Under the pieces are notes generated by a model, which saw nothing but the letters and a program-made list of their open reading frames with translations, searched no databases and was not told the DNA's origin. From Cymbomonas tetramitiformis (lineage: Eukaryota > Chlorophyta > Pyramimonadophyceae > Pyramimonadales > Pyramimonadaceae), in NCBI GenBank assembly GCA_001247695.2, contig LGRX02024700.1, forward strand, positions 1 to 64,000: DNA of 64,000 bases, given 5' to 3'. Shown here piece after piece: positions 22,571 through 35,237 of the stretch. Position 1 is the first letter of the stretch; each line of letters opens with the position of its first letter. The position numbers were made by a program, and so were the translations under genes.

Positions 22571-25500
22571 GAAAAACACCCCAAAATTGCGAGGGCGGGT
22601 ACACTTACTCTGTTGGGGCGGGGGCACACTCCACTTCACTGGAACTAGGTCAAAATGGTGAATCCCAGGGGACGACCCTCACCTCAGGCTGCTCTGCCTC
22701 CGCGGCGGATGGCTCTTCTCCGCCGCCTTCTTCTGCTGCTCCGGCTGCCTCTTCGGCGCCGGGTTCCTTGTTCAAGTCAACCGCGGCGGGTTGACCTTGT
22801 TGTTGATGACCCCCAGTTGGGGGTCTCGCTCTTGGTCGCTTCGCAGGGCGACCTGCGAGCCGCTCGGCAGCACCCTGGAAACCACACCAATAAATTAGTC
22901 TTCCTTTCCAAACAGTCCTGCGCCGACCATAACCATTACCAGACCTATGCAGCCGAGGCTCCAAAAAATTCGCAGTTTCCCGATGAACAGAATCCGCACC
23001 GCTGGCCGGGCACCATTGTACTCCAAGGCACTCTGCCTCAACATCCCCCCACGGGCGAGTTGCCGACGGGGCGCAGAAGACATTGTCAAAATTTTAACGG
23101 ACGGATAATAATTCTAATAGTTAGTTGCGGCTTCAAGATAGAAGCCTTCAACCACTCTTCAACTTTTAATTTGAAATAGCTCCTCCTACCTATTTAGTAT
23201 TCCTAGTATTCTTATTACTACGTACGGTGCACGCCTACCACCTGCCTGCTTCTATAAATATTCAGGTCACGCTGTATCTCTGACAGCATTCGAAATACGC
23301 GCTGTAATTAATCCGATTATAAAAACAACTCGAGCCCTTCGTGTTTTCTGATTGGCCTACGCGTTCACGCGACCTTGCGAGCCATGTCGCTTCGACGTAT
23401 ATAAAACTGAATGCTGCCTCACTTCACGACACTCGTCGGTTTATAAGTATTTTACTCCCCTTCAGTCCCTCACAAGCGTCCTGATCACTGATCCCAGTGA
23501 CTCGCTTGCGGTTTCGGTCTCGTGCGTCGTCCTCGTGACCTCTTGAATGAGCCCCGGGGCATTCTGAAGCCGGCTCGATGACCCTGCCAGTCATTTTCTG
23601 CCTGTCGGATATAAATCAAGCGAAGGTAAGGAAACATAACCAAAAGTACGCATTAATAACCAAAGGTAACCAGAAGTAAGGGAATACCTATTCCTAGTGA
23701 AGGTGGATGAGCCTAAGGATGATGCGGCAATAGTGTAAATGAGCATCGGCAAGAGTGACACTGGACGTGGTCTGCATTTGAATTCGCAGAAGTTCTTGAT
23801 AAGGTATAATATCCAAGAGGTCATGATATTCGAATGTATAGCATTGTGTGTGTTTGCAATGCTGACAGTAGCACTGCTGTTCTGTTGTTCTAGGAAATAT
23901 GATTGTAGCATAGACATGGAATACACGTTAGGACTCGTTTGCTGTTGGAGAGTTTGATTCCACAGTATCTATATAGCTCTAGAAGGCGTCGTGTGTGCCC
24001 GCATGATGCCAATCTTCGTTCGGTGTCACAAACCGCGGCTTGTCGTGTACCTTGGCTGGGTTGTGACACTTGGGACAGTAGTCGCTGTGACGAACATATG
24101 ACACACGCAGTACGATACGCGAGCGGTTACAGCAGTGACAGGGTACGGAAGTACGGATGGGTGTTACACCTTGTTTAGAGATAGCAGCTGCGATAAGTAG
24201 GGCGGCGTAGCAGGGTGAGGCAGACGCTCATTTTTTGTTTTGCCTTCGTAACAATGAGTCCCAAGAAAGGAAGTGCTCGCTCAGACCGCGAAAACAGCAG
24301 TGTTATGATACAGCAATTTATGATATATGACATTCTTTTGCTTGTGAAGTTATACATTTTGTGGACTTGTGCTTGTATGTTGGCGTCAGAACTGTAATCT
24401 TCAGTCTTTTACATGTTGAGAAAAAGAGCTTGCATAGGAAGTGGAAAGCAGTTATCAAAAATTTTGAACTTTTTGTGTGGTTACAGTAGGGAGTTTACTG
24501 CACATTAACATAAGACAATATATACAGTACCGAGCTAGTGTTGTAGGGGCGCTGACAATAAATAAGACTGTTTAGTAGTAGGACTAGATAGTGGTGCTTT
24601 GTGTGGACACGTCGTGCATAAGTTCGCGACATCGGTTCGGGTTTCCTCATCAGTCCTCCCACGATTTTTTTGTGATTCCCCCTTAGCGAGCGCAATGGAG
24701 GATGCAATCCAGGATATCTCTCGTGGTTCATTGTCGATCGGTGGGGCCCTTATAGTGTTACTGGTATTTGCGTGAACGAGGGGGTGACAAGTTGTAAGAA
24801 ACATACGTTCACAATGGCGTCTGCGCAGAAACATACATTGTTGTGTGATTGTGTGTGGCTGCTATTACCCTAGCATATATCAGATGTAATTAACATCGCA
24901 GTTGTGCGCGTTTTTTGTCTAATGTAATTTCATAAATAACAGTAAGGCGTCGTGGCTTTTGGTTGAGCGAGAAGTTTGTTCCAGATTCCTTTAAAGTGCC
25001 AATTCTGAAAGCATATCGTGCCTGCTCTCCCTCGGATTGAAACGAAACTTTGTCAAATTGTTGGTTTTAGAAGGCTGTAGAGTACGCCTGGTAGTCTACC
25101 GTCACTGAACTTGGTCGCTCTCAAAAAGGATCTCTCCGCTATGCAATTCGATAATATATGACCATCTCATCAATCGTTACTACAATATGCACTATGTCGC
25201 AAGTGTCAGCACTTTCGGTGCAGCCACTGCAGCAAGCGCATGCGCAAACAATCTTTACTTTCGGCTGTACATCATTCGATGGCGCTGGTACCGACACTGG
25301 CCATATGTCAATGGCACTGGCGCTGGCGTTGGGACTGCGGCGGCTTTTCCGTTTGGCGCTCGTCGGATCAAAACTTTGTCAGCGTCGCTCGTTGCGATTC
25401 GAGCGACGCTCCCGACTAAAGCATATGATGTAAGTAAAATGCATCTGTAAGGTAAGGTGGTTTGTTCAGGTTCTATAACATAAAGAGCAGGGTTCTTGAG

Positions 25501-26800
25501 CCGCACAAAATAACGCCCAATGATACATGAAAATCGCACATCAATCGCCTGAAATAGTATATAGAAGTAACATTAGTGACGTAATAAATTGAAGAGGGGT
25601 GATGGTGGCGCAATATCGACGATTGAATTTCAGGTGCCCAATATTCCATGGCATAACTAAATATCAAATTTAAAGAACAGGGGCGGGTAACCCATAGTGA
25701 CAGTCCGGTCCAGCCCAGTCCGGTCCAGTCTCCATATAGCCATAGCCAAAGCAACGATCAAGACGTCGCGAGTGCACGCGATATACACATCCATATAAAT
25801 GGTTCTCGATTCTCGTGTGTCACCATACCAATATCGTAGTATACACGAATGGCCTCATAATTCGTACATGATGTAGTTTATACGTACATCACGCGCGCGG
25901 CGAATGCATGAAATCATTGAAAGCGCATGCCACACCCGACACCGTGCACATGGCAGAGTTGCATGTCACATGCGCAGGATACCGTATAGTGTGTCGACCG
26001 ACAACTATCGATGCGCCACATCATGCGTATGGCGGTCGCGATGGCGAATGCAATTGCATCGGGCATCGCGTCAATCGATGTAATTGCGCACTTGCCGCAG
26101 AGCGTGGTATTCGCGCGCGCATGCATGCGCGTTATGCGCCAGTGCATCAAATGATTTTAGTCATATGGCGATTTGCATTGAGGCGCCATCGCCACATCCG
26201 TCATCCGGTATAATTATGGTGATTTACTTCACGTCGCGTACATTCATTATGCGGCATATCCTTGGCTCCGGCGCATGCGCATGGTAGATTATCAATTCAT
26301 ATTGCATTATCGGCACGCGGGCCTCCGAATGGCGACCAGTCGGACGCACGCATGCACCGTAGACGCATAAACGACACATCACTGATCATCCGATGATGGG
26401 TCGATTCACGTCGATGCGTATCGATGCACTCACTCATCGAAAAGATTGTGCATGCATCGATGCGGCGATGACTGGTATCAAAGTGAAGACGTGGACGATG
26501 CGAGACGCATCGATGCGAATGGGCGCGACATGTGTGCATCATCGATCATGTACATTGCACGCGCGGCTAAGCAATCTCTGCAACATGCATGAATGATCGC
26601 GTCGATGGACGTGGCGATGTAACCGCATGCGAATACGCGTAGGGTATTATATATACTCAACATCGATGTATAATGTGCATGCGCTGGACTCCATGGCATG
26701 ATCGAATGCTGAACGATTATTAATTCACTAATTGAACTTAGCAACGTTCGATGAAGATGAGCCTGTGCTTATGGTATGCCATGCTACAATTGATTATCCA
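22571..26800. other. No supportable gene; AT-rich with sparse short frames
   Basis: The region is GC-rich to about 23050 (a proline/alanine-biased frame at 22650-22964 could be a chance product), then AT-rich. From 25860 to 26740 it is dense in CATGCGC, ATCGATGC and similar self-complementary words. No splice chain, tRNA or transposon end was recognised. Confidence 0.5.
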
Positions 26801-26802
26801 CC

Positions 26803-27234
26803 ATGCGTCTGAGCCAAGTTATGTTATACTATCAATTTATAATCTACCATAGTCATTGTAAACTATTCACTAAACAATATTTCCCGGGGCCTAGAGTCAT
26901 AATACACCTAGCCCACAAGAGACCTAAGGCCTGCAAAAGGATAAGCAAGAGCGCCTTGAAATACATGATTCAAAACCCCAAAATGGCATGGCTATGGGAG
27001 AGGACACGGACCCAAAATACAAAGAAATCTAAAATGAAATCACCTCTAAGAATAACGAAACATAAAATTCACCGTAAAAAGAATAACGTCACCAAACAAC
27101 ATAATATGCCTGAACCTGATCAGATGTTAAGTGGTGGAGCAAGCACCATAGATAATGCAGTAGATGAAAATATAATGGCTACGGAATCACTTCTCTACCG
27201 ATACACTACCGCCTCGAGCGAGGCAATAAGTTAA
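26803..27234 (+). CDS. Small lysine-rich open frame, uncertain
   Basis: 143 codons, rich in Lys, Arg, Ile and Asn, with a basic middle (residues 45-95). No motif was recognised. It ends directly before a minus-strand frame of 106 codons. Both lie upstream of the intron-bearing gene at 27950 and could be parts of another gene or chance frames in AT-rich DNA. Confidence 0.22.
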   Translation: MRLSQVMLYYQFIIYHSHCKLFTKQYFPGPRVIIHLAHKRPKACKRISKSALKYMIQNPKMAWLWERTRTQNTKKSKMKSPLRITKHKIHRKKNNVTKQHNMPEPDQMLSGGASTIDNAVDENIMATESLLYRYTTASSEAIS

Positions 27235-27555
27235 CTAATCTTCGTCATCAGAACTACTATCGCCGATGTCGCCGACAAAATCGACGTGGCGGTCAAGCAC
27301 GACGGCAAGCACGTCTGTCCGATGTCGAATATTTAATGGAACCTTGTTACCGGTATACCGTGCAAGCCGCAAAGGCTTCCATGGAATGGGCGCCACGACC
27401 ACTTGATTGTTGATGTCCTTCGCTTCGATGAATGCATCTTTGGTTTCCCATGGCATATCGGTGCGCAGGTAGATGTTTTGCGTGACCGCATCGGAAAGAG
27501 CAGCTTCGAGGGGAAACCATCTACACTTCACAAGAATATATGTGTCAGTGTGCAC
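27235..27555 (-). CDS. Small open frame with acidic tail, uncertain
   Basis: 106 codons. The sequence looks protein-like: aromatic and Leu-rich N-terminus, mixed middle, and a C-terminal Ser/Asp/Glu tail (GDSSSDDED). No family was recognised. The first codon is not convincing and no promoter could be read. It could be the last exon of a minus-strand gene. Confidence 0.28.
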   Translation of the reverse strand: MHTDTYILVKCRWFPLEAALSDAVTQNIYLRTDMPWETKDAFIEAKDINNQVVVAPIPWKPLRLARYTGNKVPLNIRHRTDVLAVVLDRHVDFVGDIGDSSSDDED

Positions 27556-27650
27556 GACAAGCTTGACGACCTTCAGAATTTCGCCATACCTGCCATCAGA
27601 AGTGAAAGAATCATGAACACCTGCAAATCGAGATCTACAAGGACGCTTTG

Positions 27651-27700
27651 GTCCGGGCGTCCGGAACCGTGTGGCAGCATGGTTCCGGACGCCCGGAACG
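27651..27700. other. Strong hairpin with 17-bp arms
   Basis: TCCGGGCGTCCGGAACC and GGTTCCGGACGCCCGGA are exact inverted copies separated by about 12 bases (GTGTGGCAGCAT). It lies upstream of the gene starting at 27950. The GGAACC/GGTTCC word also dominates the introns of that gene and the array at 30.0-30.8 kb. Confidence 0.85.
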
Positions 27701-27949
27701 TATCGAACTTTTGAATATTTAAACAGATTTACAGAGGTGACAGCAGTCGCAGGTCCGCTCGAAATTCAAAATTTCGAAAAAGATCTCGATAACGCGATCC
27801 AGTCGCTCGGACCAATGCACCAAGCCGCCGGACCTGCCTTGGAACAGATTTGCGGCCGTTGCGGCCGTTGTGCGTTAAAAGAGAGTCAAACTATTTGCAG
27901 CACACCACCGTATTCAAGCCGTACCGTAGAAAACCCACACCGTAGAAAA

Positions 27950-29667
27950 ATGACACGACTACTAAGGAGAAGCGATAGGAAGACCCCACCGCCAAAACAA
28001 ACTGTAAAGAAAAAGCTGCTGGACAGGTCGCCGCGGCAATCTGCTTTGACCGATACGAAAGACTCCACCACCCGCGCTCTAATGGCAAGAATCGCGGAGA
28101 TGGAGCAACGTCTCTCCTCTCATCCGCAGTCTTCAAATCCCCCCGCCGCAGTAGTAATGCAGACAGCTGGCGGGGTTGCTGGCCCCACGCAAGACGACAT
28201 CAACGACATGCGTTCGCATGGCCGGGACATTATCGAGAAGAGAATGGAGAAAGGCGACATACCGGTGGGAGCCACCTCCTCGCGATTAAAAAGCTCCTTA
28301 GTCCGCGATGTTGTCGAGGAGATTCACGCGGTCACGCCGTCTGTCCCGAAACGCCAAGTGAGCATGTACCTGACCAGCCGCTTAGCGTATTTGAAAAATA
28401 CCAAGGCCACAGAAGGACGCTGGAAACAGAAGTTCACCAAACAATTTCCGGACGGGTACTTCGCGCGCTACGAAGGCCCCGCAAGGGGCTTCCGATTATT
28501 TGGAAGAGCCGAGTCCTTGATCACCGCTGCTGAGACCGAGGCGATCCTCAACTTCCAGGAGGCTGGGCGTCCGAAGTCGGGGCCGCTCTATGATGCCGTA
28601 AAATCTATCAATGGATGGACAAAGGAGTCCATCCCAGACGATGGACAAGGCGAAGAAGAAGAGAAGAAAGTCAAGGTGGAGGAGCCCCCTCCGCAAAAGC
28701 AAAAGGTGTGTACTGCCGCTGGAACCGTGGTTCCAAACAACTGGAACTGTGAGTCCACGGGTTTCTTTAAGTAACTTTATTTCACGCACGAGCACGGGCC
28801 TATTCCCAGCGTTTGGAACTATTTTGGAACCCCTTTAGTACTCCTTTGGAACCGTTTTTTAAATATCGTCCAAGCCTTTGGAACCACCGTTCCACCCGTG
28901 ACTGACATATTGTTGTGTCTTTCGTTTCGAATATACAGGAACCGTTGATCGAGAGCGAAGAAGATGGTAAGCTCACCAGCGGTCGCTTCGTCGAAATATT
29001 CCACGGTGCCCAGAAGGGGCACAAGTCGCGGCCGCCAGCGGACACGGATTCCTTCACGAACATCTCAAAGTTTTGCATCGCGCGCGGTTTGTTAGACGTG
29101 GTGGGGGAGGGCCCAACGGGCGTGGCAAGTCTTAAGGGACTTGTCGTGCCCAAGGACTGCGTGGAGGTAACCCTCTACGCAATAAAGGACGAAGAAGACT
29201 ACATCTTCCGCATGCTCTCCCACCATGTGGAGGGCATCAAACTTTTAAAAAAGAAAATGGGCAAGGAGTCAAAGATCAAGGGCGAGGACCTCGCCCACGA
29301 CGAGTCCTCCATTGTCCCCGCCGTAAAAAACAAGCCCACTGTCTGGTTAGTCCCTACCCATTGTTTTACTATTTTCTTTTTACTTACGCGTATGTGTTGT
29401 TTTACGCAAAACACACCGTCCCAGGTTTGGACGGGCCGTTCCAAGCCCTTGGACTGACCGTTCCCGCCGTCTGTACTCCGCAGGATCCCCACAAAATATG
29501 TAAGAAACAGCACGGTGCAAACCGATAAGAACGTCGACTTCGGCAAGAAAAGGAAAGCTGCTGCTCCTGAAGGAAGCAGCAAGCAGCAAAAGAAAGAGGA
29601 GGAAGAGAAAAAGGGTGAGGAGGTCGTCGACGAAAAGGAGGGTAAAGATGATGAGGAGGATGGGTAA
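27950..29667 (+). CDS. Three-exon gene, lysine-rich nuclear-like protein, unknown function
   Basis: Exons 27950-28705, 28939-29345 and 29484-29667 join in frame into 448 codons across two GT-AG introns of 233 and 138 bp. The start chosen is ATG at 27950, in frame with a longer opening that reaches the hairpin. The N-terminus is basic (MTRLLRRSDRKTPPPKQTVK). A helical part follows at residues 45-60, then a conserved-looking globular part at about 90-235 with WKQKFTKQFPDGYF. The second exon holds another globular segment, and the C-terminus is KKRK plus an acidic Glu/Asp/Lys tail like a nuclear protein. I do not recognise a domain. The last GT at 29664 could alternatively be a further donor. 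Confidence 0.6.
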
Positions 29668-30019
29668 GATGATGAGGAGGATGAGGAGGATGAGGAGGAC
29701 TTGGCAGCATGACTGCTATTTTTGTCAGATTATAGAGCTTGTTAGAGCCCAGACCAAGCAATAGAGAACCTTTACGATTCTTTGTGTAAATATTTGAAAC
29801 AGCAATACATATCAATAGCACCTTTGTACTGCATATGCATAATAGCAAGCTCGTGGACCAATGGTTCCAAGCCCTTGATACCTGTATGTATTTATATAGA
29901 ACAAAAACAGATTGGAACCATAGTTCCATGCGGATGGACCTATACCGGTCCTTACGGTTGGAACCGTAGTTCCGGGTGGCTGGAACATTTTTATGAATAA
30001 CCACTATAGAAGGTCCCAT

Positions 30020-30800
30020 TGAGTTCCAAGCCGACGTCCAAACGGTTCCTAATGCAGTCCAAACGGTTGGAACCCGTTTGGAATGTCGTCATTATATTAT
30101 ATGGTCCAAGCCGCGTCCAGGCCGCCGGAACCCCTTTGGAATCATTAATCATAATATGTCCTACCGGGTTCCAAGCCGATGGTCCAAACGGGTCCTAACG
30201 CGTTCCAAGTTATGGCCAAGCCGCTGGAACCCGTTTGGATTGTCGTTATTATATGGTCCAAGCCGCGTCCAGGCCGCCGGAACCCCATTGGAATCATCAA
30301 TCATAACAGGTCCTACGGGGTTCCAAGCCGACGGTCCAGACGGGTCCTAATGCGTTCCAAGCTGTTGCCGAGCCGCTGGAACCCGTTTGGAATGTCGTTA
30401 TTATTTGGTCCAAGCCGCGTCCAGGCCGCCGTAACCCCATTGGAATCATCAATCATAACAGGTCCTACGGGGTTCCAAGCCGACGGTCCAGACGGGTCCT
30501 AATGCGTTCCAAGCTGTTGCCGAGCCGCTGGAACCCGTTTGGAATGTCGTTATTATTTGGTCCAAGCCGCGTCCAGGCCGCCGGAACCCCATTGGAATCA
30601 TCAATCATAACAGGTCCTACGGGGTTCCAAGCCGACGGTCCAAACGGGTCCTAATGCGTTCCAAGCTGTTGCCGAGCCGCTGGAACCCGTTTGGAATGTC
30701 GTTATTATATGGCCCAGGCCGCCGGAACCCCATTGGAATCATCAATCATAACAGGTCCTACGGGGTTCCAAGCCGACGGTCCAGACGGGTCCTACGGTAT
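30020..30800. repeat. 152-bp tandem array
   Basis: GGTCCAAGCCGCGTCCAGGC starts at 30103, 30255, 30407 and 30559, exactly 152 bp apart; a shortened copy follows at 30711. Units consist of spaced GGAACC/GGTTCC and TCCAAGC/GCTTGGA words. From 30800 to 31050 the order breaks up into denser inverted words such as GTCCAAGCCCTTGGAC. Confidence 0.92.
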
Positions 30801-31066
30801 TCCAAACCGACGGTCCAACGGCTTGGAAGCCGATTGGAATCTTATGTAAATTCCAAGGGGGTTCCAAGGGCTTGGATAGCAAATGTCCCGGTCCAAGCCC
30901 TTGGACCGCGGCTTGGACGGGGCTTGGACCGGGACATTTGCTGTCCAAGCCCTTGGAATTACCAGTGTTAACGCCAACGCCTCTCAAACACATACCTGTC
31001 CTACCGGGTCCTATGGGGTTCCAAGCCGACGGTCCAAGCCCTTGGAATAATCCTTATTTTGTAGGG

Positions 31067-31711
31067 ATGACTCTACACCAGCTAAGATATGTTATAAATG
31101 CGGTTGTAGTTCCGAGGATGGCGTACCCCCTTAAAGTTACCTCAGCAATTGCCAACTCCTCAAAGAATGTTGCAATTGAATTAGACAAAATGATAGCTTC
31201 GTTTATAATCAAATACCTGGGCTGCCCAGTTGACACTAACCACCAAATAATTTGGACAGCAGTCTGCCAGGGCGGGTACGGTATTGATAGTGTCTTCGAT
31301 ATTGTAACCGCGTCGTGTATTACTGAAACCATGAACACCCTGTGTTCTGCAGATGAACACGAATATTGGCAACACAACCACACGGAGCGTATCACTGACC
31401 CTCACCTTATCTCACTATACCGTAGAAACAGCAATTTATGGCTTAAAATAATAATTCAAAACATGAACAACGAAATGAGTAAAAATGCCATCTCGGGCTT
31501 TCCCTTATCACACTATGCAACCTATAGTCACACAAAAGACAAACGCTTTAACTGGTTCAGGCGTACAGGTCACATTATGGCAAAACTTGGATACGCTATC
31601 GACTCTAAAAATTACCCTGAAAATGAAGCGGGTGAAACCACATTAATCACCACCCTTCCTAGACAACTCTACATGTCGAGGAATGTTACCTCCGCAATTC
31701 AAAAAATATAA
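31067..31711 (+). pseudogene. LINE reverse transcriptase, C-terminal (thumb/connection) part
   Basis: The frame contains YVINAVVVPRMAYPLKV, KYLGCP and GGYGI in the order seen at the C-terminal side of many LINE reverse transcriptases, after the catalytic FADD-type motif. That motif and everything before it are absent. The frame closes at TAA 31709-31711; the same protein continues in the +1 frame from an A-run at about 31700. It is therefore not an active enzyme as it stands. Its role in the intact family is copying RNA to DNA at the integration site. Confidence 0.6.
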
Positions 31712-32936
31712 CCTCAAGCACACAGGTTCCTTTCTGACTCCCTGCGGTGGAATGTTAAAAAACTGGCAAGAAAGCAAAGGCTTTTTCAGGCTGAACGGTA
31801 ATAGACCCCCTGGATGGCTAACCGAAATCGAAAAGGAAATGCTTCAAAACCGTGTAGGTTTGGACCCACAGGCCAGATATGTCAAGAAACAATATAGAGA
31901 CAACATAGTACCCCCGGACACGGGTGAGTTTCATTGGAAAGGAAATGGTGACCGAGATTCCATCTCTCTTATTCACATTACCAATATTGACTTAGAGGCC
32001 ATGTCAATACGATACACAGAATACAGTAACAATGCCAAAAACCCTAATGTCTTTGTCAGAATCGAAGGAACCAGCAGTTTTCAATACGACTTTGAATATA
32101 GCATCACCGATGACGGTTGCATCCTAATTCCAGCAGGTTCCATTTTCGAATGTAATGACCATATGGACCCGCCCTCTTCTGTTCTTGCTAAAGTCAGTGA
32201 TATTAACTCACACTATGATTACATCTCGGACAGACAATATGAGACCATTATTGCCAGAATGAAAAACAAAACTGCGGAAGAAGAAAGTGAATACAGCTGC
32301 CCTAGCGACTCAGAAGAAGAATCTACCCCCTTCGCCGAAAAGAGCAAACAAATGGAGGATTATGATATGGCAAGCGATGGTTCCCTATTCGCCGGTAAAA
32401 AATCAGCATGCAGTGGTGCAGCATATGCCATAAAAAACTTTGACAACGGAATGCCACGTGTTCGGAAGATGAATATCCCCCCCTCAAGAACTTTCGCCGC
32501 ACCGGGGCTTCTTATCAAGGAAGATATCCAAAACCCTAGTCGTACATCTGCTGAAATTGCGGGACTGCGATTCTTACTCACAGAACAAAAAGAGAATCTC
32601 CTCAAATCCATGGCTCCAATGGTACATGCCATTGACTCCATGGCCGCAATATCTGCTGTAACAAAGGATGGCAGATCCATGAGTGCCCGGGACAAATTAC
32701 GTGAAGCTAACCGCAGACATGTGCAGGCTGTTCGCCTACTGTTAGAAGAACTTGGCTTCTACAGTGAAGGAGATCACAGTAAAATTATCCTTAAATGGAT
32801 CAGGGGTCACAATAATGACAAAGTCCATGACAGAGTGGACCGTACTGCCAAAAGAGCCTCATTCAGAGGGGGTTGTTTAGACATCTCCCGCTACGACCCT
32901 GCCGAGGAATTGCCATTCTCGTTATTCTTTTTTTGA
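31712..32936 (+). pseudogene. LINE RNase H domain
   Basis: The frame (open from about 31683) has a linker of roughly 230 residues with an acidic Ser/Glu stretch (PSDSEEES). The RNase H core follows: ASDGS (first Asp), SAEIAGLRFLL (Glu), IDSMAAI (second Asp) and RGHNNDKVHDRVDRTAK (His and last Asp). All catalytic positions look present. RNase H degrades the RNA strand of the hybrid made by the reverse transcriptase. The stop comes just after a T-run (32923-32933); the adjacent frame carries on with plausible sequence, so this is a frame break rather than a real end. Confidence 0.7.
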
Positions 32937-33345
32937 GGTCCCTATTTTAGGTGATATCCGCAGTCACATTAGAAGAATTCAACGTCTCTCACACTACCAT
33001 AATTGGAGAACTCTACAGTCTCAAGGGAAGTACTTGAGGATGCTCGACGAGAATAACACCACCCCCACTAAAGATATTTCCAAAATTACACCTAAAGCTT
33101 TCACTGCTTCTAGAAGCAGAGAACTCCTGGGTCTCCAAGCCTCTCCAGCACGTTTATTCAAACTGGGGAAAATCGGGACTGAAAACTGCCCCTACTGCCA
33201 ACAGAATACAAAATGCACCTTCGAACACATCCAACTTGAATGCTCAGGACATAATAATAGTCTGCATAGTCTTAGAACAACCCAAGATGGCGAACTAAGG
33301 AAAATCATTGCTGAAGAAACCTCGCAGGAAAGCCCAAACTACTAA
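32937..33345 (+). pseudogene. LINE C-terminal region with CCHC finger
   Basis: The protein continues from about 32937 in a new frame and contains CPYCQQNTKCTFEHIQLEC, a C-x2-C-x9-H-x4-C finger typical of the end of RNase-H-bearing LINE proteins. The frame closes at 33345, and the adjacent frame continues without a clear protein end. The finger probably binds RNA or DNA in the intact element. Confidence 0.6.
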
Positions 33346-34667
33346 ACCCTGGAAAAGGTACCACATACATCAAAACACAGCCATCGAAACTTTTTCCACT
33401 TGCTGACCTAAGACAGGAAATGAATGAGGAATTATACTTACACGCTCTCCCGGAAGCTAGCATGTACCGACCATCAATTTCAAAAAAGAATACCATTGCT
33501 GTGACCGCTAAACCCGAAGTGGACCATGTCACGGGGACAATTAAATATCCCGAACTCCAATATGTCCAAAAGAAAGAGTTTTGGAAACTTTTGGCCTGGC
33601 ACCGCCTTTCCGACAAAGCATTTCCATGCTCACTTGCGGAGTACTCGAATAGGGCACACGATATTCACGAAGCACTCAATGCATGTAAGTTTGAATCGGG
33701 GGATCCTAAAAACTGCTACGCAATCAGAAGAAGCCTCTTAGATATTTTGGTGGATGACAGGAACCTTGACAAAAACGGCTGTGAACTTTTCTCAAACCCA
33801 CTAAATGCCCACCCTAGAATTCACTCGAGAAGATGCATACCCACCACAAGAATGAAAAAAATCCCTCAGGCCCTTCTGCCATCATGGCAAAATTGGCTTT
33901 GATGGTCTCGCTTGGGATGCCTACGTGGATCCGATAACAGGCATCGGCAGAATCGTTTATGGAAATCCCCCCTTTGATGGGAAGAAAAGGGCAAATCTTC
34001 GGCGGTTATGACTACCTTGGAAATGGGATATAAAGCGGCCAACACCGTCCCCGGATTTTCAGGAACATGGATTCTTCCGTTGTCTCCCAAAAACCAAAAA
34101 AGATGGTTCGATAAAGGTTTTAAACTTGTTTTCAGATTCCCGCATAACACTATTCCATTTATCCCACATGGCTATTGGACGGGTGATGACCCCTACGTGC
34201 TTCCAGGTGGTGGATGCTATAAGGATGACTTTTCGGATGTTGTTATCATAGCTATAGACAGTGCACCCAGTGATACTCAACTAGCCTTTGACTGGAGGCC
34301 TACACAGAAAAATATTGCCAGATGGTTCCTTAACGTCCTACCTAAGTCCAGAGTCACGAAGAAGAGGCTAGAATACACAGGAGTCAGCCCTGATATTTGG
34401 AATGAAGTTCTGAACGAAAGCGACAAAGTACTTCCCTCTTCGCTTTGCCCATGGCCCACTCAAGACCCTCCTTATCATCAGAGTGATATTGAGCCTTATT
34501 ATGGTGGTCATCACGACACGACAATCACAAACGCAAATTCCAAGCCCTTCATAAGCACCGTGAAATGGCCCAAAGTTCTTACACTCATGGGATACCTTCC
34601 TCCTCTTTTTGGTACTGTCCTCAACACAATAGGTGTTCCCCGTGGCAAGATTAAACCTCTCCTTTAA
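33346..34667 (+). pseudogene. Adenine-specific DNA methyltransferase-like module
   Basis: Three frames follow one another: to 33902, then 33893-33995, then 33975-34667. Together they carry ELFSNPLNAHP, LAWDAYVD, YGNPPFDG, GTWILPLSP, KRWFDKGFKLVFRFP and a hydrophobic strand VVIIAID. NPPF is the catalytic motif IV of N6-adenine and related methyltransferases; the preceding Asp-Ala-Tyr and following Leu-Pro motifs are in the order of phage-type and DIRS-associated enzymes. A SAM-binding FxGxG motif is not clear. The position after the LINE finger, with no stop-and-start gap, suggests the domain was fused to the LINE protein. Several frame breaks mean no active product here. Confidence 0.5.
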
Positions 34668-35235
34668 AAACTTTCAAGAATTTGTAGGCAACCCACCAAA
34701 AATAGGCGAGACGTGTTTCTGTTAAACACCACCACCACCTTAAACACTGATCCGCATACAGTTGACATCTCATGCAGTGAAGCCATGACAGAAACAGAAG
34801 CTGTGCAACAGTCAAACGACTTTCTTCAAACCCTCCTGCAATAATTCTCCAAAAATTTGCAATAAAAGATGGTTCCGTGTCCTAAAGGGGAGGGGCCGTC
34901 CCCCTCCCCCTCCCCGCCACGCCCCCTGCCCCTCTCCCCCGCCCACCCGACCCCCTTCCTCAACGTCTCCAAAAACCCTTAATTCTTCGACTTCCCTCCC
35001 CACCGCTCAGATTCAGCCACCCCTCCACTCACCCGGCCATGGCTGCTTCTCCATCTTCTAGAGTTTTTGTTTGCCTAGCACTTAGCTTTTTCTCTAGATG
35101 TCACCCTGCTGAAAAGTGGGCTGAGCCCCTTTGTGGGCGCGCTATAGCAGAGGGAGTAGCCCCTGGTGTTTTCACCAGCCTGCTTTGCAGGGTTACCGCA
35201 CTCTCAGGACTTTGTCCCCTTTACTAGCGTAAATG

Positions 35236-35237
<2 letters not shown>

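Noticed and set aside
25860..26740. Region dense in ATCGATGC and GCATGCGC words, considered as an origin or regulatory block
   Set aside because: The words are irregularly spaced and similar ones occur near 35.3-35.6 kb; nothing ties them to a function.
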